Origin: Allorhizobium undicola ORS 992 = ATCC 700741
GTDB lineage: Bacteria; Pseudomonadota; Alphaproteobacteria; Rhizobiales; Rhizobiaceae
Direction: 5' to 3'
Assembly: GCF_000621665.1 (NCBI RefSeq)
Contig: NZ_JHXQ01000005.1
Location: 1 to 64,000 of the forward strand
Length of the DNA: 64,000 nt
Part shown: positions 17,135 through 26,409 of the stretch, one piece after another
Numbering within the stretch: the first letter of the stretch is position 1
Layout: each line of letters begins with the position of its first letter
The notes under the pieces: generated by a model
The model's input: only the letters and a program-made list of their open reading frames with translations
Database searches by the model: none
Told to the model about the DNA's origin: nothing
Made by a program: the position numbers and the translations under genes

Positions 17135-18079
17135 TCAGGACATGAGCGGCGGCAGCGCGACGGTCAGCGCGCCCGGCAACACGGTCAATCTCAGCCTGTC
17201 GCCCCGATAGGGCTCTCCATCGGCCTCCAGAAAGGCATGTTCGTTCTGGCGGTCAGCGGCAGGCGCAATCTCCACCACCGTCCCGCGCCCATAGGCCACG
17301 CGCGGGTGGACAAGATGCGTGCCACGATCGAAGGCGGCAAACATGGCAAGATTGCCCGCCACGCCGCCGCAACCGGCCGCCACCACATCCAGCAGCCCGT
17401 CATCGGGCCGGGTTTGCGGATGGACATGCAGGCCCGAGCCGAACCAGCCGCCATTGCAGACCGTGGCCACCAGAATGGGACCGTCGGCCAGAACCGATCC
17501 ATCCACCCGGATTTCCACCCGGCGCGAGCGATAGGCGACAATTCCGAAAATGCAGTGCAGGCGATACCGCAAGGTGGGCGGCAGACGGTCGATCAGACTG
17601 CCGCGTCCGGCCATGCGGGCAATGATCGCGCCGGAAACGCCGACGCTGGCAATGTTGAGCGCGTGGGTAAGCAGCCACCATTGCCCCTCGCGCCAAACCT
17701 CCAGCCGAATGACATCGACAAGACCGGGTGTGGCGCTTGCCAGCGCCTCCAGGCATTCCTCGGGCGCGCCGGGCCATTGGTAGTTGCGGGCAAAGTCGCA
17801 GCCCGTGCCGCAAGCCAGGAAAGACAGGGGTGTATGCGGACGGGACGAACAGAGTATGCCGTGGGCGGCGGCCCCGATCGTGCCATCGCCGCCCAGAACC
17901 AGAACCCGATCCCCATCCGCCTCGACGGCGGTGCGCACCTGCTCCGCCATTTGCCCCGGCAGGGTTTCCACAATGCGATGATCGGGAAACAGTTCCCCGA
18001 TCCTGCCACGGCAGGCATTCCACAGGGCGGCGGACCGTCCGCCGCCTGCCACCGGGTTTTTCACAACGACAAGCGCCAC
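17135..18079 (-). CDS. Diacylglycerol/lipid kinase family protein (YegS/LCB5 type)
   Basis: This 314-residue protein has the DAGK catalytic pattern: VVKNPVAGGGRSA at the N-terminus, VLVLGGDGTIGAAAHGIL (GGDGT nucleotide motif, about residue 62), ACGTGCDFARNY (the P/CGTGND-like motif, here with Cys for Asn), and a C-terminal beta-rich domain with RPDDGLLDVV. It probably phosphorylates a lipid or lipid-like substrate at the membrane. It converges on the HAD gene and is 27 bp downstream of a lipoprotein gene on the same strand. Confidence 0.85.
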   Translation of the reverse strand: MALVVVKNPVAGGGRSAALWNACRGRIGELFPDHRIVETLPGQMAEQVRTAVEADGDRVLVLGGDGTIGAAAHGILCSSRPHTPLSFLACGTGCDFARNYQWPGAPEECLEALASATPGLVDVIRLEVWREGQWWLLTHALNIASVGVSGAIIARMAGRGSLIDRLPPTLRYRLHCIFGIVAYRSRRVEIRVDGSVLADGPILVATVCNGGWFGSGLHVHPQTRPDDGLLDVVAAGCGGVAGNLAMFAAFDRGTHLVHPRVAYGRGTVVEIAPAADRQNEHAFLEADGEPYRGDRLRLTVLPGALTVALPPLMS

Positions 18080-18106
18080 CTGCCCGTCTCCCGAAGCGTC
18101 GGCCGC

Positions 18107-18694
18107 TTACTTGCGCGGCTTCTTGCCCGTGGGCTTGGCCGGACCTTCATCAAAGCCGACATAGACCATGGCCGTGGCGCTGATGTCGCCGGGAACGGTC
18201 ACATCCTTGGAGAAAAGGAACTGGGCGGGCTGATCCACCGAGGCAAGCGTGACGCTGAAAGGCGTCAGTTCGGAATAGATCACCTTGTCGCCTTCCATGA
18301 CGGCGACGCGGATGGGCGTGGAAATCGTGCCGGGACGGCCCTGCGGACCGGCAACCATGCGGCCCTGCGCCTGCACCTTGATGGTCAGCGAGGTTTCGGA
18401 GCGCGTGCAGCCGCGCGTGGTATCGGCAAGCGAGGCCTGATAGACGACATCCTGCGGATCCTTGCTGCCGGGCTTGGCATAGGTGCGGTAGAAGGCCGTG
18501 CCGTCCCGCAGGCCAACCTGCGGGCAGATGCCCTGCACCACGGCGCCCGCGGGCGCAACCGCCGCCTGGGCGGCCGGCGTGGAGGAAGACCCGAAAAAGC
18601 TGCCGCTTCCCGTGCCGCTGCCACTGGTATTGCAGCCCGAAAGAATTGCAACCAAGGACAAGGCGGCCGCGCCGCGCATTACATGTGGAACCAC
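18107..18694 (-). CDS. Hypothetical lipoprotein
   Basis: This 195-residue protein has an N-terminal signal and lipobox VAILSGC, then a Gly/Ser-rich linker and an Ala/Pro segment. The domain that follows has two conserved-looking cysteines (VQGICPQVGLRDG, TTRGCTRSETS) and a beta-rich pattern ending FLFSKDVTVPG, with a basic tail KPTGKKPRK. I do not recognise a named family; similar lipoproteins are common in Rhizobiales. The GTG start at 18694 has a ribosome site (GAAGGT, 8 nt upstream). Confidence 0.75.
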   Translation of the reverse strand: MVPHVMRGAAALSLVAILSGCNTSGSGTGSGSFFGSSSTPAAQAAVAPAGAVVQGICPQVGLRDGTAFYRTYAKPGSKDPQDVVYQASLADTTRGCTRSETSLTIKVQAQGRMVAGPQGRPGTISTPIRVAVMEGDKVIYSELTPFSVTLASVDQPAQFLFSKDVTVPGDISATAMVYVGFDEGPAKPTGKKPRK

Positions 18695-18900
18695 CGGTCT
18701 TTACCTTCTGCAAACAAAACCACGGAACGGAAAGGCGAAAATGTGGCCTTTTCATATCCTCAGGCGTTGGTCTATATCAGCGGCGCGGCGAAAAATCGAT
18801 CAGTGTATCGGTCTTTGTCGCAATTTTACATGCAGGCGGTTGCCGCCTGCGCCTGAAGGCCTTGAACGGCCCCTCTCAGTTTCGACCAGGGATGATCGGC

Positions 18901-20298
18901 ATGGATTATATTTCAACCCGCGGCGAGGCACCTGCCCTCGGCTTTTGCGATGCGCTTCTGGCCGGGCTTGCCCGTGATGGCGGCCTTTACCTGCCCGCCA
19001 CCTGGCCGAAAATGACCAAGCGCGAGATCAAGGCCCTGCGCGGTAAAAGCTATCAACAGGTGGCGTTTGCCGTTCTCAAGCCTTTCGTGGATGGCGAAAT
19101 CGAGGACGCGGCGCTGGAGGCCATGATCGACAAGGCCTATGCCACCTTCCGCCATCCGGCCGTGGCGCCCCTGGTGCAGCTTGGCCCCAATGATTTCGTG
19201 CTGGAGCTTTTCCACGGCACCACGCTGGCCTTCAAGGACGTGGCTATGCAATTGCTGGGACGGCTGATGGACCATGTGCTGAAGGCCCGTGGCGAACGCG
19301 CCACCATTGTCGGGGCGACCTCCGGCGATACCGGCGGCGCGGCCATCGATGCCTTTGCCGGCCTTGGCAATGTCGATGTGTTCATTCTCTTCCCCAAGGG
19401 CAAGGTTTCGCCGGTGCAGCAGCGCCAGATGACCACATCGGGCGCTGAAAACGTCCATGCGCTGGCGGTCGAAGGCAATTTCGACGATTGCCAGAACCTC
19501 GTGAAGGATATGTTCAACCATACGGCCTTCCGCGACAAGGTTCGCCTTTCGGGCGTCAATTCCATCAACTGGGCGCGCATCATGGCGCAGGTGGTCTATT
19601 ATTTCACCGCTGCCCTTTCGCTGGGCGGACCGGACCGGAAAATCTCCTTTACCGTGCCCACGGGTAATTTCGGCGATATTTTCGCAGGCTATGTCGCCCG
19701 TGAAATGGGCCTGCCCATCGACCGGCTGGTGGTTGCCACCAATGACAACGACATTCTCGCCCGCACCATGAAGACGGGGCGTTACGAGATGCGCGGCGTC
19801 AAGGCCACCACCTCGCCTTCGATGGACATCCAGATTTCGTCCAACTTCGAGCGGCTGCTGTTTGAAGCATCCGGCCGCGATGCGGGCGAAATCCGCGCCC
19901 AGATGGCCAGCCTCAAGCAATCGGGCGCCTTCGACATTCAGCCGGAAACGCTGAAAACCATCAAGCGCGTGTTCCGCGCCGGGCGCGCCACGGAAAAGGA
20001 TGTGGCCAGAACCATCCGCACCACGCTGGACGAAACCGGCTATCTTCTCGATCCGCACACCGCCTGCGGCGTCTTCGTGGCGCAGAAGCAGTCCCGGCCG
20101 CAAAGCCCCATGGTCACGCTCGCAACCGCCCACCCGGCCAAGTTTCCGGCTGCGGTAAAATCGGCCTCGGCTATTGACCCGGCGCTTCCGACGTGGCTTG
20201 CTGACCTGATGGACAGGGAGGAGCGTTTCGACAGCCTTGCCGCCGATCTTGGCGTGGTGGAAGCCTTTATTTCCGCCCGCGCGCGTGCAGCAAAATGA
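18901..20298 (+). CDS. thrC: Threonine synthase
   Basis: This 465-residue PLP enzyme converts O-phospho-L-homoserine to threonine. Visible features are MDYISTRGEAPALGFCDAL, the Schiff-base lysine in FHGTTLAFKDVAMQLL, VGATSGDTGGAAIDAF (phosphate cup), PTGNFGDIFAGYVA and a C-terminal LDPHTACGVF. The length fits the long (yeast/alphaproteobacterial) class. The ATG at 18901 has AGGG 9 nt upstream; a longer frame reaching 18646 lacks such support. An M16 peptidase gene follows after 63 bp. thrB is elsewhere, at about 31 kb. Confidence 0.96.
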   Translation: MDYISTRGEAPALGFCDALLAGLARDGGLYLPATWPKMTKREIKALRGKSYQQVAFAVLKPFVDGEIEDAALEAMIDKAYATFRHPAVAPLVQLGPNDFVLELFHGTTLAFKDVAMQLLGRLMDHVLKARGERATIVGATSGDTGGAAIDAFAGLGNVDVFILFPKGKVSPVQQRQMTTSGAENVHALAVEGNFDDCQNLVKDMFNHTAFRDKVRLSGVNSINWARIMAQVVYYFTAALSLGGPDRKISFTVPTGNFGDIFAGYVAREMGLPIDRLVVATNDNDILARTMKTGRYEMRGVKATTSPSMDIQISSNFERLLFEASGRDAGEIRAQMASLKQSGAFDIQPETLKTIKRVFRAGRATEKDVARTIRTTLDETGYLLDPHTACGVFVAQKQSRPQSPMVTLATAHPAKFPAAVKSASAIDPALPTWLADLMDREERFDSLAADLGVVEAFISARARAAK

Positions 20299-20361
20299 GA
20301 AGCGCGACCAGACCGGCCTCCCCGTGGGGAAGGTCCGGCCTGAAACGTGGAAAGACAGACC

Positions 20362-21660
20362 ATGAATGTTGAATGCACCCGGCTGCCTTCGGGCCTGACG
20401 GTCGTAACGGAAAAAATGCCTCACCTCGAAAGTGCGGCGCTTGGCGTCTGGGTGAAATCGGGAGCGAGGGACGAGACTGCCGATGAGCATGGCATTGCGC
20501 ATCTGCTGGAACACATGGCCTTCAAGGGCACGCATCGCCGCTCCGCCCGCCAGATTGCCGAGGAAATCGAGAATGTCGGCGGCGAGCTGAATGCCGCCAC
20601 ATCCACCGAAACCACCTCCTATTATGCCCGCGTGCTGAAGGACAACGTGCCGCTGGCCGTGGACATGCTGGCCGACATTCTGACCGATTCGGTTTTCGAC
20701 GAGGAAGAGCTTGCCCGCGAAAAGCACGTGATCCTGCAAGAAATCGGCGCGGCCTGGGACACGCCGGACGACGTGGTGTTCGACCGTTTCGCCGAAACCG
20801 CCTTCCAGGGCCAGACGCTTGGCCGCTCCATTCTCGGCACGCCGGAAACGGTGGAAAGCTTTTCCAGCGACCAGATCCGTCATTATCTGGCCCGCAACTA
20901 TACCACCGACCGCATGTTCGTGGTGGGCGCGGGCGCCGTGGATCACGATGCCTTCGTGAAACAGGTCGAAGAACGCTTTGCGGGCCTGCGCACCGCCCCT
21001 TCCGTCAACCCGGCCGCAGCACCCGCCCGCTACACCGGCGGCGACGTGCGCGAAAGCCGCGACCTGATGGATACGCAATTGCTGCTGGGTTTCGAAGGCC
21101 GCGCCTATCACATGCGCGATTTCTACTGCTCGCAGATCCTCGCGAATATTCTCGGCGGCGGCATGTCCTCGCGCCTTTTCCAGGAAGTGCGGGAATTTCG
21201 CGGCCTGTGCTATTCGGTCTATGCCTTCCACTGGGGCTTTTCCGATACCGGCATTTTCGGCATTCATGCCGCAACAGGCGGCGAAAACCTGCCGGAACTC
21301 GTGCCGGTCATCATCGAGGAGCTGCGCAAGGCCTCCGAGCGTATCGAACAGCAGGAAATCGACCGTTCGCGGGCCCAGATCCGCGCACAGCTTTTGATGG
21401 GCCAGGAAAGCCCCGCCGCCCGCGCCGGCCAGATTGCCCGCCAGTTCATGCTCTATGGCCGCGCCATTTCCAACACCGAACTCATGGAACGGCTGGAAAG
21501 TATCACCATCGACCGGCTGACCGATCTTGCCGGACGCCTGTTCTTCGAAGGGCCGCCGACGCTTTCGGCCATCGGCCCGCTGGAGACGCTGGCGCCGATG
21601 GACGACATCCTGTCGGCACTGCAATCCAGAAACGGCAATCCTTTTCAGGCGGCAAGCTAA
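20362..21660 (+). CDS. M16-family zinc metallopeptidase (processing-protease-like)
   Basis: This 432-residue protein has the inverted zinc motif HLLEHMAFKG (HXXEH, about residue 52) followed by NVGGELNAATSTETTSYYARVL and the distal Glu in EEELAREKHVILQEI. The second half is the non-catalytic M16 domain (GGGMSSRLFQEVREFRGLCY). Its length equals that of the small two-domain PqqL/MPP-beta-like bacterial peptidases. The substrate is unknown. thrC followed by this peptidase is a conserved rhizobial pair. Confidence 0.92.
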   Translation: MNVECTRLPSGLTVVTEKMPHLESAALGVWVKSGARDETADEHGIAHLLEHMAFKGTHRRSARQIAEEIENVGGELNAATSTETTSYYARVLKDNVPLAVDMLADILTDSVFDEEELAREKHVILQEIGAAWDTPDDVVFDRFAETAFQGQTLGRSILGTPETVESFSSDQIRHYLARNYTTDRMFVVGAGAVDHDAFVKQVEERFAGLRTAPSVNPAAAPARYTGGDVRESRDLMDTQLLLGFEGRAYHMRDFYCSQILANILGGGMSSRLFQEVREFRGLCYSVYAFHWGFSDTGIFGIHAATGGENLPELVPVIIEELRKASERIEQQEIDRSRAQIRAQLLMGQESPAARAGQIARQFMLYGRAISNTELMERLESITIDRLTDLAGRLFFEGPPTLSAIGPLETLAPMDDILSALQSRNGNPFQAAS

Positions 21661-21833
21661 GGCTTGGGGCTCACGCGCTGTTTGCTGCCTTGCGGGAGTG
21701 GCGCGCTCCGGCTTGTCGGAAATATGTGTAAACAAACGCCAAGGCCTTTCGCTCTCTCCACAAAAGGCGGAAGGTTGGCGGGAAGACGTGCAGAAAGACG
21801 CCGGGCCGGTCCCGGTTTTCGATGGGGGTGGGC

Positions 21834-22448
21834 ATGACACGCTCAGTGTTTCGGTTTCTGTCCCGGCAGCCGGAAACGCCGCAGCTTTTCAGCGAAACCC
21901 ACATGCTGCGCCTGCCCCGCACCAGTGATTACCAGCAATGGTACCGGCTGCGTTCGGAAAGCCGCGCGTTCCTGCAACCCTGGGAACCCTTATGGCGGGC
22001 CGACGAATTGACGGAGGCGTCCTTCCGCTCCCGTTGCCTGCGCCATTCCCAGGAACATGCCTGCGGCCTGTCGGTGCCCTTTTTCCTGTTTCGCCGGCAG
22101 GACGACGCGCTGCTTGGCGGCCTGACAATCGGCCTGATACGCCGCGGCGTTGCGCAGACCTGCATGATCGGATACTGGATGGGCGAGCGTTTTGCCGGCC
22201 AAGGCCACATGTTTGCCGCAGTTGGCATGGCAATACCCTATATATTCCGGGAACTCGAGTTGCATCGCATCGAGGCGGCCTGTATTCCTGAAAACCACAA
22301 GAGCATTCGGCTTCTGGAAAGGGCCGGTTTCGAGCGGGAAGGTCTTTTGCGCAGCTATCTGAATATCAACGGGGAATGGCGCGACCACGCGATCTATTCG
22401 CTGCTTTCGCCGCATAACTGCACCACCTCGAAAACCTACTATTCATGA
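21834..22448 (+). CDS. GNAT N-acetyltransferase, RimJ/RimL type
   Basis: This 204-residue protein has the RimJ-like pattern: ETHMLRLPRTSDYQQWYRLRSES (N-terminal substrate strand), IGYWMGERFAGQGHM (acetyl-CoA loop Q/RxxGxG/A equivalent), ELELHRIEAACIPENHKSIRLLERAGFEREGLLRSYL. By similarity it acetylates an N-terminal amino group of a ribosomal or other protein. It ends ATGA-overlapped with the GGDEF/EAL gene, so the two are translationally coupled. Confidence 0.88.
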   Translation: MTRSVFRFLSRQPETPQLFSETHMLRLPRTSDYQQWYRLRSESRAFLQPWEPLWRADELTEASFRSRCLRHSQEHACGLSVPFFLFRRQDDALLGGLTIGLIRRGVAQTCMIGYWMGERFAGQGHMFAAVGMAIPYIFRELELHRIEAACIPENHKSIRLLERAGFEREGLLRSYLNINGEWRDHAIYSLLSPHNCTTSKTYYS

Positions 22449-25360
22449 TGGCGGGCCGTTCCTTTTCCGTCCGCCATGCCGGGCGGCTCGTGCTTATGGT
22501 TTTCGGGCTTATGGTGGCAGCGCTTGCCGCATCCGGCGCCTCGCCTGCCCGTGCAGCCGAACCGGTGAAAATCTCGCGCGACGACACAGCGCTCGACCTG
22601 ACCGCAACCACGGAAATCCATCTCAATCAGGGTGAAGCCTTTCAGGTTTCCACCGCCGCAGGCGCAGACGGCATTCGCCGCCGCATCGAGGTTCGCGCCA
22701 CCTCCCCCCAGCATCAGGGCGACTGGGCCGTGTTCGCGCTGGCCAATGTCTCGGACGAACAGCTGGAGCGCGTGATCGTCGCGCCGCATTACCGCCTGGT
22801 CAATTCCGGGGTTTTCTGGCCCGACCTCGGCTCGCAGCGCATTATTTCCATCACCCCCAGCGAAGGCTTTGCGCTGGATCGCCTGCCCAGCAACGATGCC
22901 GATGTGTTCGCCATCACACTCAATCCGGGCGCCGTCGTCACCTTCGTGGCGGAACTGTCCACGCCCAACCTGCCGCAACTTTACCTGTGGGAGCCCGACG
23001 CCTACAAGGACACCATCAACGCCTTCACGCTTTATCGCGGCATCGTGCTTGGCATTGCGGGCCTGCTGGCTGTGTTTCTCACCATCCTCTTCGTGGTCAA
23101 GGGCACGTCCATGCTGCCTGCGGCCGCAGCCCTCGCCTGGGCGGTTCTGGCCTATATCTGCGTGGATTTCGGTTTTCTGGCCAAGCTCATCAGCATCACC
23201 TCCGGCAATGATCAGATATGGCGCGCCTCTGCGGAGGTGGCGCTGGCCTCCAGCCTGGTGATCTTCCTGTTCACCTATCTCAACCTCAATCGCTGGCACG
23301 TTCATCTGGGCTATGCCACCTTTGCGTGGATGCTGTGCCTCGGCCTTCTCTTCGGCGTCGCCATCTACGATCCGGCCATCGCAGCCGGCATTGCCCGCCT
23401 GTCCTTCGCGCTGACGGCAACCGCGGGCATCGTCCTGATCGTCTATCTGGGCTTCAACCGCTATGACCGGGCCATACTGCTGGTGCCCACCTGGGCGCTG
23501 ATCATCGTATGGCTGGTGGGCGGCTGGATGACGGTGACGGGCAGGCTCTCCAATGACATCATTCAGGCGGCCCATGGCGGGGCGCTGGTGCTGATCGTGC
23601 TGCTGATCGGCTTTACCGTCATGCAACATGCCTTTGCCGGGGGCGCGCTCAATCATGGCCTGTTCTCCGATCTCGAGCGCCAGTCGCTGGCATTGACCGG
23701 CGCTGGCGACACGGTGTGGGACTGGGACGTGGCGCGTGACCGCGTGATCACCACGCCGGACATGTCGCTCAGGCTTGGCCTTGCGGCAGGTTCGCTGCAT
23801 GGGGCGGCGCGAAACTGGGTGCCGCGCCTGCATCCCGACGACCGCGACCGTTTCCGCGCCACGCTGGACGTGCTTCTGGAACACAAGCGCGGCAAGCTCT
23901 CCCATGATTTCCGCATTCGCGCCGAAGACGGGCATTTCCACTGGCTGCAAATCCGGGCGCGGCCTGTGCTTGGCTCGAATGGCGAAGTCATCCGCTGCAT
24001 TGGCACGATCAGCGACATTACCGAGGAAAAAAATACCGTCGAGCGTCTGTTGCAGGATGCGATGAACGACAATCTCACCGGCCTGCCCAATCGGGAGGTG
24101 TTTCTCGACCGGCTGCAATCGCTGCTCAACATGACGCCGCAGACCGATACAGTGCGCCCGACGGTGATGATTATCGACATCGACCGCTATGGTCACGTCA
24201 ACGATCTGCTTGGCATTTCCGCGGGCGACAACATCCTCATCGCCCTGACGCGCCGTCTGCGCCGCCTGTTGAAACCGCAGGACACGCTGGCGCGGCTGGC
24301 GGGCGATCAGTTCGGCCTGATCCTCGTTTCCGAGCGCGACCCGGCCAAGGTGGCCGATTTTGCCGATGCCGTCAGCAAGGCCATCATGGTGCCGATCAAT
24401 TTCGCCAATCGCGAGATCAATCTCACCGCCTCCATCGGCCTCGTCTCCTGGATGGATCAGCAGGAAAGTGCCGCAAGCCTGCTGGCCGATGCGGAACTGG
24501 CCATGTACCGCGCCAAGCGTGGCGGCGGCAGCAAGGTCGAGCCCTTCCGTCCGGCCTTTCGCGGTACGGTATCTGACCGCCTGCAACTGGAGGCCGATCT
24601 TGCCCGCGCGGTTGAACGCGGCGAGATGACCATGGTCTATCAGCCGATCATCGCCCTCGAAACCGGCGATCTGGCGGGCTTCGAAGCACTGATGCGCTGG
24701 GATCATCCGCGCCGCGGCAATATTCCCCCGGCGGAATTCATTCCGCTTGCCGAGGCAAGCGATCTGATAACGCCGCTTGGCATGTTCGCACTGGAACGCG
24801 CCGCAAGCGATCTTGTGGAGTGGGAAAGGCAGGCGGGCGACCTGCCGGTCTTCATGTCGGTCAACCTGTCGAGCGCGCAATTGATCAACAATACGCTCTA
24901 TACCGATATTCGCACGCTTTTGACGCGGCTTGGCTGCGCTCCCGGCAAGCTGCAACTGGAACTGACCGAAAGCCTCGTGGTGGCCAATCCGGAGCAGGCA
25001 AGGCTGGTGCTGACCAAGCTGAAAGAGGCAGGCATAGGTCTGGCGCTGGACGATTTCGGCTCCGGCTATTCCTCCCTCTCCTACCTCACCCGCTTCCCCT
25101 TCGACACGCTGAAGCTGGACCGCACGCTGCTTGCCGGGGAAGACAGCCGCCGCGCCATTCTGCTGCGCTCCATCATCGCCATGGCCAATGAAATGGGCAT
25201 GGCCGTGGTTGCCGAGGGTGTGGCAAGCGAGGAAGAAGGCGAGGAATTGCAGGCACTCGGTTGCCGTTACGGGCAAAGCTACCTTTACGGCGCCCCCCTC
25301 GGCGCCGAAAGTGCGCTACGCCTTCTCAAGGACCAGATGCAGCGAGCCCGCCGCGCCTGA
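22445..25360 (+). CDS. Membrane PAS-GGDEF-EAL protein with degenerate GGDEF, probable c-di-GMP phosphodiesterase
   Basis: This 971-residue protein has a signal peptide (to about 38), a periplasmic beta-rich domain (about 40-190), seven or eight membrane segments (about 195-400, like the 7TMR-DISM membrane part), a PAS domain (about 420-535), GGDEF (about 540-700) and EAL (about 710-960). The GGDEF signature reads AGDQF, so cyclase activity is unlikely. EAL residues are intact (FEALMRW, LELTES, LDDFGSGYSSL, KLDR), so c-di-GMP hydrolysis is expected. Brucella phosphodiesterases BpdA/BpdB have this kind of layout, but I cannot say which it is. Confidence 0.88.
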   Translation: MMAGRSFSVRHAGRLVLMVFGLMVAALAASGASPARAAEPVKISRDDTALDLTATTEIHLNQGEAFQVSTAAGADGIRRRIEVRATSPQHQGDWAVFALANVSDEQLERVIVAPHYRLVNSGVFWPDLGSQRIISITPSEGFALDRLPSNDADVFAITLNPGAVVTFVAELSTPNLPQLYLWEPDAYKDTINAFTLYRGIVLGIAGLLAVFLTILFVVKGTSMLPAAAALAWAVLAYICVDFGFLAKLISITSGNDQIWRASAEVALASSLVIFLFTYLNLNRWHVHLGYATFAWMLCLGLLFGVAIYDPAIAAGIARLSFALTATAGIVLIVYLGFNRYDRAILLVPTWALIIVWLVGGWMTVTGRLSNDIIQAAHGGALVLIVLLIGFTVMQHAFAGGALNHGLFSDLERQSLALTGAGDTVWDWDVARDRVITTPDMSLRLGLAAGSLHGAARNWVPRLHPDDRDRFRATLDVLLEHKRGKLSHDFRIRAEDGHFHWLQIRARPVLGSNGEVIRCIGTISDITEEKNTVERLLQDAMNDNLTGLPNREVFLDRLQSLLNMTPQTDTVRPTVMIIDIDRYGHVNDLLGISAGDNILIALTRRLRRLLKPQDTLARLAGDQFGLILVSERDPAKVADFADAVSKAIMVPINFANREINLTASIGLVSWMDQQESAASLLADAELAMYRAKRGGGSKVEPFRPAFRGTVSDRLQLEADLARAVERGEMTMVYQPIIALETGDLAGFEALMRWDHPRRGNIPPAEFIPLAEASDLITPLGMFALERAASDLVEWERQAGDLPVFMSVNLSSAQLINNTLYTDIRTLLTRLGCAPGKLQLELTESLVVANPEQARLVLTKLKEAGIGLALDDFGSGYSSLSYLTRFPFDTLKLDRTLLAGEDSRRAILLRSIIAMANEMGMAVVAEGVASEEEGEELQALGCRYGQSYLYGAPLGAESALRLLKDQMQRARRA

Positions 25361-25419
25361 CGATGCAGACACTCACTTCCGATTGACAAGACCGGCGGAG
25401 GTGGCAACAGGCAAGCTGG

Positions 25420-26025
25420 TCACGCATGGCCCGCTTCGGCAGAGAGCGTGGCGCAGCTTATGCCCAGGCTGGCCAGCGTGCGTTCATATTTGCCATCCAG
25501 CGCGCCCTCGAAGATCAGGTCTTCAAGGGCCGGGCAATTGAGCCAGTCATTTCTGGCGATTTCCGCTTCCAGCTGCCCCGGACCCCAGCCGGCATAGCCC
25601 ATCAGCATGGTGGCGCGGCGCGGGCCGCTGCCCTTGAAAATGGCGCGCACAATGTCGAGCGTGGAGGTGAGGCAGATGTCGTCGCTGACCGGAATGGAAC
25701 CTGAACTCAGATAATCGTCCGAATGCAGCACGAAGCCACGGCCGGGTTCCAACGGCCCGCCGCATTGCACCGGAAATTCGCGGGTTTCCGTGGGCAGCAT
25801 GATGGCGTCGTTCTGGTCGATCATCTCCAGATGCAGCAGCACATCGGCAAATTTTACCGGCTGCGCGCGGTTGATGATGAAACCCATCGCACCTTCCCCG
25901 GAATGCGCGCAGATATAAACGACAGACCGGGCAAACCGGGAATCGGCCATATGCGGCATGGCAATGAGGAATTGACCGTCGAGAAATCCACGTTCACGGC
26001 CAGACTTGAGGGTTGAAAATGCCAT
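25420..26025 (-). CDS. YqgE/AlgH family protein (DUF179)
   Basis: This 201-residue cytosolic protein has the DUF179 pattern: [75 protein letters not shown] and a C-terminal [15 protein letters not shown]. Function is not established beyond a link with alginate regulation in Pseudomonas (AlgH) and YqgE co-occurrence with yqgF. It converges with the GGDEF/EAL gene. Confidence 0.92.
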   Translation of the reverse strand: MAFSTLKSGRERGFLDGQFLIAMPHMADSRFARSVVYICAHSGEGAMGFIINRAQPVKFADVLLHLEMIDQNDAIMLPTETREFPVQCGGPLEPGRGFVLHSDDYLSSGSIPVSDDICLTSTLDIVRAIFKGSGPRRATMLMGYAGWGPGQLEAEIARNDWLNCPALEDLIFEGALDGKYERTLASLGISCATLSAEAGHA

Positions 26026-26409
26026 TCTGCAACTCCGTTCACGGCGGACGGTAAGAGGCGGAAATGCCGCTGCACCTGCAAGGCAGCGGCCTCATTCATT
26101 CATTCAGGCGCCTGTCGTTGTCGCAAAACCGCTTGGCACTTTTGGCAACGACATGCGGGTTTGCGCGACATGCTATGTCCAATGTGGGGCACACCCGCCC
26201 CTCAATCAACCTAAAATGATGACACCTGCGAAAGCGTGATTGGCTTGCCCGTGTGGTGCCCTCTATACCGGCAACATTGCGCAGGCCGGGTGATTGTGAC
26301 ATTCGATCCGCGAAAGCTCAACAGGATCCGTAAATCAATCTGTGATTGGTTTATGCATCCACAAAGTCTCAAGGTGTTGCGCCTGTCCCAGCATTCGGTT
26401 GAACAGCTT

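Noticed and set aside
18913..21840. Open frame of 975 codons on the minus strand across thrC and the M16 gene
   Set aside because: Both plus-strand genes have full catalytic motifs. The minus frame spans two genes and the spacer, with no ribosome site or family features.
22439..25276. Open frame of 945 codons antisense to the first GGDEF/EAL gene
   Set aside because: Low-complexity His/Gln/Arg-rich translation typical of antisense frames; the sense gene is clear.
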